In this document: positions 45,934 to 55,890 of the stretch, piece by piece
Position numbering within the stretch: the first letter of the stretch is position 1
How the letters are laid out: every line of letters starts with the position of its first letter
Origin: Castor canadensis
Taxonomy: Eukaryota > Chordata > Mammalia > Rodentia > Castoridae
Direction: 5' to 3'
Assembly: GCF_047511655.1 (NCBI RefSeq)
Contig: NC_133392.1
Coordinates: forward strand, 25,620,001-25,684,000
Length of the DNA: 64,000 bases
The notes under the pieces: model-generated
What the model saw: only the letters and a program-made list of their open reading frames with translations
Databases searched by the model: none
What the model was told of the DNA's origin: nothing
Program-made: the position numbers and the translations under genes

Positions 45934-46056
45934 ACCTGAGCTGGGAATGGAGGTGTGCAGCTGTAATCCCAGCACTCAGGAGGCAGAGGCAGGAGGATTG
46001 GGAGTTTGAGGTCAGCTCAGGCTGCATAATGAGACCTTTCTGAAGACAACAACATC
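45934..46056 (+). repeat. B1-type SINE
   Basis: 'ctgtaatcccagcactcagg', 'aggcagaggcaggaggattg' and 'gaggtcagctcaggctgcat' are the B1 body in plus orientation. Confidence 0.88.
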
Positions 46057-46179
46057 AACAGGAAGAAGTATGTAGGAGGTCAAGTTCTGAAATGCAAGTC
46101 TATTTGGTGCAGTTAGGGGAGAAATGACAAAGGGATGGAAACTGTTCGTCCTCTGATGGAGGCAATATAGTGTACAGAG

Positions 46180-46370
46180 TTGTCAAAAGGCCCTAGAGCC
46201 AGGTGGGCTGTCTTTGAGACCTGGCTTTGACACTCAGGCAAGCTATTGAACCTCTTTGACCTTCACCTTCCTTATCTGTAAAATGACAACCTAAGTAGGA
46301 CCTATCTGATGGCCTCATTATGAGTATAGAGTGAAATAATACAGCCGTCATCAGTACAGTAAAAACTCAG
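46180..46370 (+). repeat. MIR element
   Basis: 'tgagacctggctttgacact', 'attgaacctctttgacc' and 'ccttatctgtaaaatgacaa' follow the MIR order. Confidence 0.75.
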
Positions 46371-47504
46371 TGGACCCCAAAATTGATGACAAAAACTAGT
46401 GAGTAAGGAGGCATTTTATATAGCACAGTGCATTCCCATTTTGTATACATAAATATGAAACACACTGCAATTCAGCTTTGCCAAGCATATTAGAATTAAA
46501 TTCAACTCAAAATACTTATTTCACCAGTTACCAGCTTAATACCAGTTGAACGGGTTGAATGCTACAGGCTACATTTTAGTAATGTGGTTTTTAAGCTTAC
46601 AACTGAACATTGTAGTTTCCCTAGAAAAATTTTGATTATGACCTTTAAGCATGTCATATTTTTAAGATCTAAGAGGTGCCTCTTTGAAACCCTCTTTGCA
46701 AACTCTCCTCCCATTATTTCATGTTATACCTCTATTATACTGACTCACTCAAACACAAAAATTATATTAAGATCATATTAAACCTACTCCAAATCAGTTT
46801 CCAGAAACCTGAAATACATTTGGATCTGTTTGAAATCTTTGGTGACAGGTGATTAATGACTTAAGCCTTTTAAAAAATAGTGTCACCACAGAAATAATTT
46901 CTTCACTCTATTTATATGAGTTTGTTTTGAGGAGAGGAAACATATTTTTCAGTAAAATTTTGTGTGCCAATATCTGATGGTGGCAAAAACTAGAGGACAT
47001 TCCTCTATTTCAGAAGCCCATGTTACATGAAAGATTACCGGGTGTTCTGTTATTACTCACTGAATTTGAAGCATGAGAAAAATGGAGACTCTATTCTCCA
47101 ATGTGCCTACATTCAGGAGTTCTTTCCAGGAAGTGGGGATCATAGAGAATCCTGTGTTCTAGGGAAGATGTTTTGGGGGCATATTAAATAGGATTACTAA
47201 AATGACCGGGGGCGGGGGAGGACTTTATTTTCCCACTAGGGAGAGCAGGGCTAAAGGAGACTTTCAAAGTATTTTGTTCTGTTTTCCTATCCCTGTTTCT
47301 CTTTTAACAACTTGAGGAATCAAAGAAAACATTTTTACATATTTTGATATATTCAAATAAGTAAAGGCAAAATTTCAAGATTCTAACATTAGCAACTAAA
47401 GTATTTTTTTTTAATCAAACAAAACACACCGAGTTTAGGAAAGGAGCAACACCACCTCCTACTAAATTCCAGGCATAATAGTGGTGAGGTTGAAAAGATA
47501 AATA
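46371..47504. other. No gene recognised
   Basis: AT-rich sequence without identifiable genes. I looked for GSTO2 exons on the minus strand and found none. Confidence 0.5.
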
Positions 47505-47710
47505 TAGTCATCTCTAGGTATTGACTCAGAGCTGGTTCCAGGACCCTGAGATTCCAAATTCTATGCATGCTTGAGACCCTATTTAATGGTGTAATGTTTG
47601 CATACAATCTAGCATTAAATCATCTCTAGATTATTTATAATACCTAATATAATGTAAATGCTAGCAAATAGTTGTTATGCTGCACTGTTTAGGGAATAAT
47701 GAAAGCTAAT
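47505..47710 (+). mobile_element. Tigger-like DNA transposon fragment
   Basis: 'agctggttccaggaccctga', 'aaatcatctctagattattt' and 'gcactgtttagggaataat' occur in this order in a Tigger-related non-autonomous family. Recognised from memory; ends not defined. Confidence 0.5.
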
Positions 47711-47904
47711 GCATTCAGTACAAATGTAATTTTTTTCATTTCTATTTTCTGCCAAAAGTTGGTGAATATAGGTATGGAACCCACTAAGGATGCTGACTAT
47801 TATCTTCTTCTAGTTTAATATTTTAATGCTAAGAGTTGTTTAATAAGAAGAGTCAGGGGTACAGATATGTAATCTCTTTATCTCCAGAGCAGTCTTAATG
47901 TTTC

Positions 47905-48085
47905 CTTCAGCATTTAATAGCTGGGTGACCATGGGCAAATTACACAAACTTCCTATGCTTTGGGGTTCCAATGCATCATGTTGTTGGGAAAGGTTTCATT
48001 CAGACCCAGGATGAGAAGCATTTAAAGCTTAGTATGTGACTGTTACCTAGGAAGCATTCATAAGTAAAGTAGCTATTGTTTTTAC
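47905..48085 (+). repeat. MIR element
   Basis: 'tagctgggtgaccatgggca' and 'ttacacaaacttcctatgc' mark a MIR core in plus orientation. Confidence 0.6.
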
Positions 48086-48353
48086 TATTATTTGAATATA
48101 GCAAATAAAACTTTCATAATATTAAAAAAGACAGGATATTGCCAGAAAACAAACTTCCTTGCCTGCCTGTACCCTAATTTTTGTAGCTCAACCAGTGATG
48201 CAGGATTTCAGGGCCAAGAACCCATGATCTCTAGGGTGGTCTTTGCCTGTCTCCAGCCAAATCAGAAAAATAACAATACTAGTTAAAGGCATTCAGTTTA
48301 AAGACCTGCTCTTTTTTTTTTATAACCTTTGTTCTTCCCCTACTCCCCTAGGA

Positions 48354-48386
48354 TTTTTTTTACCCTGTGCTAGGTATTGAACCCAG
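48354..48386 (-). repeat. SINE interrupted by element 3, left part
   Basis: A T-run followed by 'gtgctaggtattgaacccag' is the antisense start of an ID-type SINE. The rest (ggccttttgcatgctaggca) lies beyond element 3 at 54,818-54,874. Joined across the ERV, with one CCAG copy removed, the SINE is continuous. Confidence 0.85.
48383..48386. repeat. Target-site duplication of element 3, left copy
   Basis: CCAG here and at 54,814-54,817 flanks the two LTRs. The uninterrupted SINE has a single copy at this place. Confidence 0.9.
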
Positions 48387-48716
48387 TGAAGGATGGACTC
48401 CAGGAGGTACCAAAAAGTGATAAGTGGTCAAGGAGACACCTTTCCTTCCTAGGAAACTTCTGTTTGCACCAGAGAGACAACTCCACCCTGGGGCAATATA
48501 CAAAAAGGGCTATAAAAACCCAATCTCCAATCTGACCCAGGGGACCACTGGTTTCTGGGTCCCCTTGCATGCTCCACCATGCAGTTTTTCTCTGCTCTTC
48601 TCTACAAATAAAATCTTTCTGACCTCTGCTGCTGGAGTCCACCTGTGCTTTCATTCTCAGCATGGGCTCAAGAACCCTGAGCACCTGAAATTCCTGCATG
48701 TGTCATCTGTGCACCA
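48387..48716 (+). mobile_element. 5' LTR of element 3
   Basis: A 330-bp LTR from TGAAGGATGG to ...TGTGCACCA. It has a TATA box (tataaaaacc, 48,511) and an AATAAA at 48,607-48,612, in the right order for U3-R. Confidence 0.93.
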
Positions 48717-48720
48717 TATT

Positions 48721-48739
48721 TGGCGACACACAAAGGGAC
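48721..48739 (+). other. Primer-binding site of element 3, tRNA-Arg-like
   Basis: TGGCGACACACAAAGGGAC lies four bases after the LTR. It resembles the complement of the tRNA-Arg (TCG) 3' end, with a one-base insertion and a mismatch in the middle. Confidence 0.65.
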
Positions 48740-50201
48740 AAGTCATCACCTGAAGTCGGTATAGGTTGTGCCAAACTGGGAAAGGCTGCCTAGGAACGTG
48801 ACCGTGACGTCCAGCACTCTGATGGAGTCTATTTTCCAGGAGAAACCCCCACCATGGCTTAGCTACTGTGGACCTCTCAAGCTGGCCTTCTTTCTCTCTC
48901 TCTCTTTCTCTCTTTCTCAAGGAGGGTTTCTCCCTTGGGAACCTGAGGAAAAGCTCCAAGCCCATTACAGCTGTAAGGCAGGCAACCTGAGGAATTGGGG
49001 GCTAGCTGAGGGCTTATACCGGACTACGTGGGCAGAGCCAGACTTCAGTGCACCAAGGCTTTTTTTCCCTCTCAACTCTTGGCTCCTTCCCTCCTTAAAC
49101 TCTCTTCCATTCAAGATCTGACCCACTTAGGAAGAGGTCCAAAACCAGTGGAAAGGAAAGTTTCTCTTCAAGTTCTAAGTGTTCTGGCTGGGGCAAACAC
49201 TGGTGTCACCCAAAGGCTGGAGATTCAACTTCCTGACTCGTCCTGAGGCTCCAAAGGTGGCTAAGTCTCAGACCCCTCCAGCCATGTCTGAGGCAAACAG
49301 ACAGCCATGTCTCTTACACTTCCTTCGTGGTTTCCATGGCCCGAGAGTGGAGGTCACTCTTCGCTTCCAGTGCTCCAGTACTGCCCTCGGGCAGGATCGA
49401 CCTGGACAACAGTGATGACCAATATTCCCTTATGTGTTGAGCCTGGAAACTCTTTTCCCCTAATCCTCAGCCTCTCCTTCCCCTTTCTCAAGTAGTTTGG
49501 GATGTGTGTCCCCCTCCCACCTTTGCTCTAAATAGCAGTTGGCTTCCTTCTTCAGCAAGTTTGGGGGAAATCCCTGCAGACACCAGAAAGTGCTAGTCTC
49601 TAACTTAGGCTTAACTGTCTTTGTCAAGCATCAGGTCAGCTGGTTAAAAGGTTCTGCAGCCTGCCCTCAGAAAAAGAAAAAAAAAAAAAAAAGCAGTTAA
49701 AAGGTAGAGACCTCAGGGTCTTCTCCATTTTTGCCCCTTACTGCAGCAAGAGCCTTCAGACACTCCCTCTCTTTTCATAGAAAATATATGTCTCACAGGA
49801 TATATAGGGGGACAGAAGTCTACCTCATCAGGAGTTCCCATCCATGCCTCTGCAGGGGTCCTCTCTCTGGCCATGTAAACCCTCTTGGTTACCTTGATAG
49901 AGTTATTTTTAAATTACAAACCTTCAGCTGGTAGAGGAGAACCAGGTACCTGGGTCACAGGGCAAACAGGCAAGTCAAAATAATAGATAAGAAATTGGTC
50001 AGGGGCTTTCAGATAAGAAATTGCAGGGAGGTGGCTGCAACCAGAAAACCTAAATGTCTTCAGCAACCTTAGCCACAGGTGGCAGTGGCAGGACAGCACT
50101 GGGAGAGAGTGATGCCCTCTCCCATGTAGAGTTTCTCCTCATCTGGGGACGCCTAGGTAAGAGGAGAAACCTCTGTTAAGGTGACCAATTTTCCCTTTTT
50201 A
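48740..50201 (+). other. Leader region of element 3
   Basis: About 1.46 kb of untranslated-looking sequence between primer site and gag, with a pyrimidine (TC)n run at about 48,888-48,918. Overlapping frames of 60-117 codons resemble no retroviral protein. An A run lies at 49,675-49,693. Confidence 0.6.
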
Positions 50202-51697
50202 GATGGGAAATCAAGTCTCAAGGATACAGGAAGGATCCCCCCCAGCTGCTTATTAAAACATTGGAAAGACCTTGATCCAGAAAGTCTTCAATGAAAGCAA
50301 CTCAAGTTTTACTCCACCCAGGCTTGGCCACAGTATTTGGGAGATGAGGAAAGATGGCCAGAGGAGGGAGCATTAATTAGAATACCATTCTTCAATTAGA
50401 TATGTTCTGTAAAAAGGAGGGAAAGTGGACTGAAGTGCCATATGTTCAACGGTTCTTTTTCTAAGAGACCACCCAGAATGACTGAGCATATACAGGGTAG
50501 ATACCCAGACCATGGTGACCCTTTGTAAAAAAGCCCCCAAACTCCCTTGAGGAACCAGAGCCAAAAAAAACCATCTGATGCTCCATCAACTCCACCCTCC
50601 CCCCCTCCTCTTACCCAGCTACCTCTCACACCCAACATCATCCCACAGGACTCTACCCCTTCCAATTAATCCCTGGAGGGGATAGGGCTCATGTTCCTTT
50701 TAGAGTATGTGAACTTAAAGAAATAAAAAAGGATTTAAGAAATTACACAGAAAACCCAGATCAGTACATCCAGGCATTCAGAGAAGTCAGCCAAAACTTT
50801 AAACTGACCTAGAAAGATGTAATGCTATTGCTGTCTCAGATCCTTACTGCTCTGAAGAAACAGGAGGTACTAGATCAGGCAGCCAAAGCTGGAGACGATT
50901 ATCACTTAGATAAACATGGCTCTACAGTCCTATCTCAGACTGGGCCCTTTCAGGAGGAGGAGGGGGAAGGAGGAAAAAGGAAGACAAAGACACTGGATAC
51001 CTAAAAGAGAACCCCAATTCCCAATTTCAACAGGTCATCAGGCAGTGCCTAAGTATGACCCTAAGTGGGACCCTGAAAATAACAAGGATAAATGGACCCA
51101 TAACCACTTCATCCACTACATTCTTGAGGGTCTATGGAGAGCTAAGATCAAACCACTTAATTACTCCCAAGTCACAGCTGTACAGCAAGGACCCTTAGAA
51201 ACCCCAGTAGTTTTCCTACAGTAACCTAAGGATGCTTTACAAAAGCATACCAACATTGTGCCAGAGTCACAAGAGGAGGAAATTGTCCTAAAAGATAAAC
51301 TTCTAACACAGACAGCCCCAGATATCTGTAAAAAACTTCAGAAAATGGTGGCTGAAGGGAGCAGAGATCTAGACCAATTGGTCCATGTAGCCACATCTGT
51401 ATACTAGAACAGGAACTTAGAAAAAGAAAAGAAGGACCTGGAGAGGGAAAAGAGAAAGGATAAATGGCAGGAGGCTCTGATCGCAACACTCAGTGAGGGT
51501 TCACTGGGGGAAAGTCCAAACCTGGGGACATGCTTTCAATGTGGACAGGCAGGCCATTTTAGGAGGGAGTACCCCCAGAGAAAGCTATCTCTGGGACCCT
51601 GCCCCATTTGTAGAGGAAAACATTGGAAGGCACACTGTCCTCAGTTAAGCCTCCCACCCAATAAGGAGTCCTGGGGCCTCCCATCCAGGCTCCTGTA
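50202..51697 (+). pseudogene. Decayed gag of element 3
   Basis: The region opens with ATG-Gly, as in matrix proteins that are myristoylated, and is interrupted by several stop codons in the first 500 bases. Capsid-like sequence is readable from about 50,690 (a DLRNYTENPDQYIQAF stretch) to 51,470, again with stops and at least one frame change. At 51,532-51,650 there are two zinc knuckles of nucleocapsid. The first has lost its last cysteine to Tyr (CX2C...GHFRREY); the second (CPICRGKHWKAHC) is intact. Two knuckles are known in several class I ERV groups. No intact Gag can be made. Confidence 0.85.
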
Positions 51698-51737
51698 ACT
51701 ACTGTAAAAGCAAAGGAGCCTGGAGTTATACTTACTA

Positions 51738-52016
51738 TTGAAAAGCCTCCTTATTGATACTGGAGCCAACATCTCAGCTATTCCTTTCTCTCCCAGACCT
51801 AGGTCCTCCAAAAAAATTACTGTTCAGGGCATTTCAGGCCAGCCTCTAAAGCATTATTTCACTCAACCTCTAGCCTGCTCCTGGGGAGATTTCCACTTCT
51901 GTCACTCCTTTTTAATTGTCCCAGAAACCCCCACTGCTCTGCTAGGGCAAGACCCTCTATCCAAATTGGGTGTACAGCTACTTTTACCCCCAGGAGAGTA
52001 CTTTTGCTTGCCCTGA
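51738..52016 (+). pseudogene. Protease remnant of element 3
   Basis: A 92-codon stretch holding the aspartic-protease active site (LLIDTGA, near codon 5) and, near the end, the ALLGQD segment where retroviral proteases have their conserved glycine. The core fold is therefore covered in one open frame. Upstream linkage to gag and downstream linkage to reverse transcriptase are both broken, the latter by the stop at 52,014. Confidence 0.85.
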
Positions 52017-52039
52017 TAGAGGAATGAGGAGACCCCACA

Positions 52040-53437
52040 GTGTGGACAAATGGACACACTGTGGGACGGGCACAAACAATGGTCCCAGTCTTAATTTATC
52101 TCAATGACCCCTCTTGGTTTCCCCATCAAAAACAATACCCTTTAAAACCAAAAGTTAAGGAGGGGCTAATTCCCATAATCAAAGATGTAAAGAGACAGGG
52201 ACTGCTAATAGAGTGCTCCAGCCCATATAATACTCCTATTCTCAGTGTCAGGAAAGGTCCTAACAAATGGAGACTAGTCCAGGATCGCCACCTGATCAAT
52301 GAAGCAGTAGTGCCTCTCCACCCTGAAGTTCTAAATCCCTATATGCTTTTAGCCCAAATACCTCCAGGTACCACTTACTACTCTGTCCTGGACTTAAAGG
52401 ATGCCTTCTTTTATATTCCCTTACATCCTAAAAGTCAACCTATCTTTGTCTTTGAGGACCCCACAAGAAAGTCTAGACAAGTCACCTGGACTGTCCTCTC
52501 CCAGGGATTCAGAGACAGTCCTCATCTCTTTGGTTTGGCTCTAACCCAAGACTTGGCAGAATAGCAATATCCACAAGCTACTCTGCTACAATAGGTAGAT
52601 GACCTCCCAATCTATAGACCAACTGAGCCTGTCATGTCATGAGCTACTGAATCCTTAAACTTCCTACCCGATAGGGGATATAAAATCTCTAAAAAAAAAA
52701 AAAAAGGCCCAATTGTGTCAGTCTAGGGTTACATATTTAGGTCTTATCCTGAAAAAAGAAATGAGGGCTTTAGTAGAAGATAGAATCCATACAATCCTGA
52801 TGTTTCCTCTACCTAAAACTCTAAAGCAATTGAGGGCCTTTGGGGGGTGACAAGCTACTGTAGAATTTGGATCCTGGGATATACAGATCTAGTCAGGCCC
52901 CTATTTCAAATCCTTAAGGAAGCACAGAAAGATCCCCAGCCCTTTATTGAGTGGGATGGTAAGTCAGAAAATGCATTCCACCAGTTAAAAACGGCCTTTA
53001 TGACAGCTCCAGCCCTGGGTCTCCCAGTACAAGACAAGTTTCAATTATATGTCTATGAAAAGGGAGGAGTGGCCCTGGGAGTGCTGACTCAGCTCCAGGG
53101 CATCACTCCCCAGCCAGTAGGATACTTAAGCAAAGAATTAGATCAGATAGCCAAGGGATGGCCAGGATGTCTTACAGCAGTGGCTGTAGTCAGTCTTCTA
53201 GTACCTGAAGCTCAAAAACTTATCCTAAACCACCTAAAGATTTATACCCCACACAACCTAGGGAGAATTTTAAACTCAAAAGGAGAACTTTGGCTATCTG
53301 ACAGCCATCTACTTAAATACCAGGCCCAGCTTCTAGACAGGGCAGAGATAACTTTAAGGGCCTGTCAGAGCCTAAATCCTACAACCCTTCTACCAGAGGC
53401 AGAGGGAAATCCTTAACACTCATGTGAGAAGGTACAT
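52040..53437 (+). pseudogene. Reverse transcriptase and connection of element 3
   Basis: Open from 52,040 to 52,564 with fingers and palm sequence (KWRLVQDRHLINEA, then the YSVLDLKDAFF motif A). The frame then meets TAG at 52,562 and a second TAG at 52,592. The second lies where the active-site box has its aromatic residue, directly before Val-Asp-Asp, so the catalytic box is broken. An A run at about 52,691-52,706 probably shifts the frame. Thumb and connection sequence reads again in an open stretch at 52,847-53,416. The enzyme cannot be produced as one protein. Confidence 0.88.
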
Positions 53438-53629
53438 ATGGAAAATTATGCTGCCCAACCTGAGTTAACTGATCAGCCCTTAAAAAACCCGGATCTAGAA
53501 TTATACACTAATGGCAGTTCCTTTGTCAAAAATGGTGTCAGACATGTAGGGTTTGCAGTTGTAACAGAATTTGGCACCCTCAGATCAGGTCCCCTTCCTC
53601 CTAATACTAGTGCTCAATGGCAAAATTAA
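53438..53629 (+). pseudogene. RNase H start of element 3
   Basis: A 63-codon frame holds the first RNase H strand. The first catalytic aspartate is Asn here (AAT at 53,510-53,512, in LYTNGSS). The frame stops at 53,627 and the domain continues in the next frame, which begins at 53,617. Confidence 0.82.
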
Positions 53630-54387
53630 TGGCACTAACAAAACCCTTAAAACTGTCAAAAGAACAGAAAGTCAACATCTATACAGATTCTAAGTATGCC
53701 TTCCTGATCCTGCATGCTCAAACAGCCATCTGTAAGAAAAGGGGAATGCTAACTACAACAGGAACAACTTCCCATAGAGGTAAGAGGGAAGTTACTCTAA
53801 TAGTTTTAGGGATAACCGCATTAATTGTAGCCCTAGCTGGAATAAGCTATGGGGTGATTACCAATCACGTAACTGCAAAAAACCTAACCAAAATAGTAGA
53901 GGGCACCTTAGACCAGATAGGCCTTGCCATTAAGGACATGCAAAGGTCTTTGTCGTCCCTTGCCTGTATGGTAATGGACCACAGCCTGGCCCTAGATTTT
54001 ATTTTGGCTAAACAAGGAGGGGTATGTCCCATCGCCAATACTTTCTGTTACACATATATAAACACTTCAGGCAGTGTAGAGGAACGTGCAGACTACATTC
54101 TCCAACAGGCGAAGTGGCTCCAGGAACAATTTCTTGAAACTCAGGTTTCTATACAGGTATGGGACCAGATAAAATCCTGGCTCTCCTCCAGGACTTGGTT
54201 CCTACCCTTTCTGGAGCCTATAGTTGCTATTATTCTCTTGCTTATGTTTGGGCCTTGCATTTTAAACTTACTTGTCATGTTTGTTTTCTCTCTCCTAGAA
54301 TCCAACAAAGTACAAATGCCCCTGATGGAGATGAAAACAACCTACTATGGTGGTTCCCTTGACAACCCCTCCTGTGGTCAGCCCTGA
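53617..54387 (+). CDS. Open frame joining an RNase H remnant to the env transmembrane subunit (element 3)
   Basis: A 256-codon frame, the longest in this ERV. Codons 1-50 continue RNase H, including the second acidic segment (NIYTDSKYAF). Near 53,770 it passes without a stop into env, a few residues before a basic stretch (RGKR) where surface and transmembrane subunits are normally cut. Then come a hydrophobic fusion-peptide-like segment, a heptad-repeat region, a shortened cysteine cluster (C-X6-C-Y instead of the usual double cysteine), a second helical region and a membrane anchor near codons 195-225 (FLPFLEPIVAIILLLMF), with a cytoplasmic tail. The junction reflects a deletion of integrase and the surface subunit. 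Because there is no signal peptide and no surface subunit, normal Env function is not expected. Open frame and parts are seen; any expression is unknown. Confidence 0.7.
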   Translation: MAKLMALTKPLKLSKEQKVNIYTDSKYAFLILHAQTAICKKRGMLTTTGTTSHRGKREVTLIVLGITALIVALAGISYGVITNHVTAKNLTKIVEGTLDQIGLAIKDMQRSLSSLACMVMDHSLALDFILAKQGGVCPIANTFCYTYINTSGSVEERADYILQQAKWLQEQFLETQVSIQVWDQIKSWLSSRTWFLPFLEPIVAIILLLMFGPCILNLLVMFVFSLLESNKVQMPLMEMKTTYYGGSLDNPSCGQP

Positions 54388-54480
54388 TGCTGCTGGCCCC
54401 TTCATCACCCCCTATCAGCAGGAAGCAGTTACTGAACAGACTTCATTGTCCCTATGCCTAACAGCAGTTAGGGCAACCAT

Positions 54481-54493
54481 TGAGAGGGGGGAT
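54481..54493 (+). other. Polypurine tract of element 3
   Basis: tgagaggggggat abuts the TG of the 3' LTR. Confidence 0.75.
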
Positions 54494-54813
54494 TGAAGGA
54501 TGGACTGCAGGAGGTCCCAAAAGGTGATAAGTGGTCAAGGAGACACCTCTCCTTCCCAGGAAACTTCTGTGTGCACCTGAGAGACATCTCCATCCTGGGG
54601 CAATATACAAAAAGGGCTATAAAAACCCAATTTCCAACCTGACCACTGGTTTCCGGGTTCCCCTGCATACCCCACCATGCACTCTTTCTCCTGTCTGCTC
54701 TACAAATAAAATCTTGAGACCTCTGCTGCTGGAGTCTGCCTGTGCTTTCATTCTCAGAGTGGGCTCAAGAACCCTTAGCACCTGAAATTTCTGCTTGGGT
54801 CATCTGTGCATCA
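54494..54813 (+). mobile_element. 3' LTR of element 3
   Basis: A 320-bp LTR from TGAAGGATGG to ...TGTGCATCA. The TATA box is near 54,619 and AATAAA at 54,705-54,710. It lacks a short segment that the 5' LTR has after 'ctgacc'. Confidence 0.93.
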
Positions 54814-54817
54814 CCAG

Positions 54818-54874
54818 GGCCTTTTGCATGCTAGGCAAGGGCTCTATCAATGAACTACATCTCCAGACTCCTTG
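54818..54874 (-). repeat. SINE interrupted by element 3, right part
   Basis: 'gcatgctaggcaagggctct' and 'atctccagactcc' complete the antisense ID-type SINE begun at 48,354. Confidence 0.85.
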
Positions 54875-54884
54875 CAGATTTGTT

Positions 54885-55076
54885 TGTTTTGTTTTGTGGT
54901 ATTGGTGTTTTAACTGAGGGCATCACACTTGATAGGCTCTACCTCTTGAGTCATTTGGGTTTTCTCAAGATGGTCTCTCCAACTATTTGCCCAGGTTGGC
55001 CTCGAACCGCAATGCTCCTGATCTCTCCCTCCTGAGTAGCTGAGATTTGAGGCTTGAGCCACCAGCACCAGGCTCC
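54885..55076 (-). repeat. Composite B1-ID SINE, antisense
   Basis: A T-rich tail, then 'cttgagtcatttgggttttc', 'gcccaggttggcctcgaacc' and 'ctcctgagtagctgagattt' form the composite in minus orientation. Confidence 0.82.
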
Positions 55077-55084
55077 TTGCAGTT

Positions 55085-55160
55085 TTTTGTTTGTTGTGTT
55101 TGTTTTGAGATACAAGGGATTGAATCTACCACTTCAGCCATATCCCCAGCCCTCCGCCTT
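55085..55160 (-). repeat. ID-type SINE, antisense
   Basis: A T-rich tail is followed by 'gggattgaatctaccacttc' and 'agccatatccccagccctcc'. Confidence 0.7.
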
Positions 55161-55339
55161 TTTTATGTTTAAATTCTTTGATGAAACAGTAATGAAGATT
55201 AAATACCTAGGATTTCTCTTATGTTAAAATGAAAGTGTAAAATTTAAAATTGGGCAATCCTATTCTGGGACCCAAAATTCGTGAAATTCCCAAAGTTGAG
55301 AATTGGTCTCAAACCCTCTTCCCTTAGAATACAATGCGG

Positions 55340-55890
55340 ACCAGACCAACCCACCCACTGGAGGTGACAGGAGAGACGCTCGCGAGTGACTTGTTGACGC
55401 ACGCAACAGCTGACACCATTACACACAGAGCAACCACGGACACAGAAAGAGGCAGGGCCAAGCGAAGCCCGCTCCTTCTCGCGAGATCCTACCCGCGAAC
55501 TGGCTGCAGCTGACCTTCAGTCAACCCGCAAAGCTTTTAGGAGCGGCAGCCCAGGGAGCGGAGCCAATGGGCGGTCGCGTTACAGTTCCTGGTTACCGAA
55601 GGGTGGCCAAAGATGAAGCCGGCTGGCCATTGGCGGCGGCCCTTGGGCACCTGGCTCCACACTCGACTGGAAATGCGCCAGGAGCCGCCGTGGCCTGGCG
55701 GGTGGGCCGGTGGATCGCGGCACAGACGGACCGCTCGCTGGGAGCCGGGGCGCTGGGGCAGCCGAGGGTGGGCGTCCGGGGGCCGTTTGTGAAGTCAGCT
55801 GTTCGCAGCTGCCTCTGAGGGTGCGGCCAGCACGTGGCGGGCTTCCCACTAACTCGGAAGGGCCGCGCAGGGCCTAGGGGATTGCTATGC
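55340..55890. promoter_or_regulatory. CpG-island promoter, probably of GSTO2 or bidirectional
   Basis: This is the only strongly CpG-rich stretch in the window. It contains a perfect TCTCGCGAGA palindrome (55,477-55,486), a motif of TATA-less and often bidirectional promoters, and a second CTCGCGAG near 55,379. A CCAAT box joins a GC box (gccaatgggcgg, 55,563-55,574), and an inverted CCAAT box (ccattggcggcgg) lies near 55,626. No TATA box is evident. It lies about 0.8 kb beyond the GSTO1 stop codon, on the side where GSTO2 begins in the human map. No GSTO2 exon was found downstream, so the gene it serves is open. Confidence 0.75.

Larger units (their letters stand above)
48387..54813 (+). mobile_element. 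Element 3: class I ERV with env joined to an RNase H remnant
   Basis: A 6.4-kb provirus bounded by TG...CA LTRs, a 4-bp CCAG duplication, a tRNA-Arg-like primer site and a polypurine tract. The interior reads as a long leader (48,740-50,200), decayed gag, protease, reverse transcriptase and RNase H, then the transmembrane part of env. Integrase and almost all of the env surface subunit are missing. Two zinc knuckles in gag, a protease frame separate from gag and the env type place it among gammaretrovirus-like ERVs. The LTRs differ at roughly 30 of about 320 positions by hand count, so it is much older than element 2. Confidence 0.93.

Noticed and set aside
55567-55818. Open frames on both strands within the CpG island
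   Set aside because: GC-rich DNA has few stop codons by chance. The encoded Ala/Gly/Pro/Arg-rich sequence matches no family I know.
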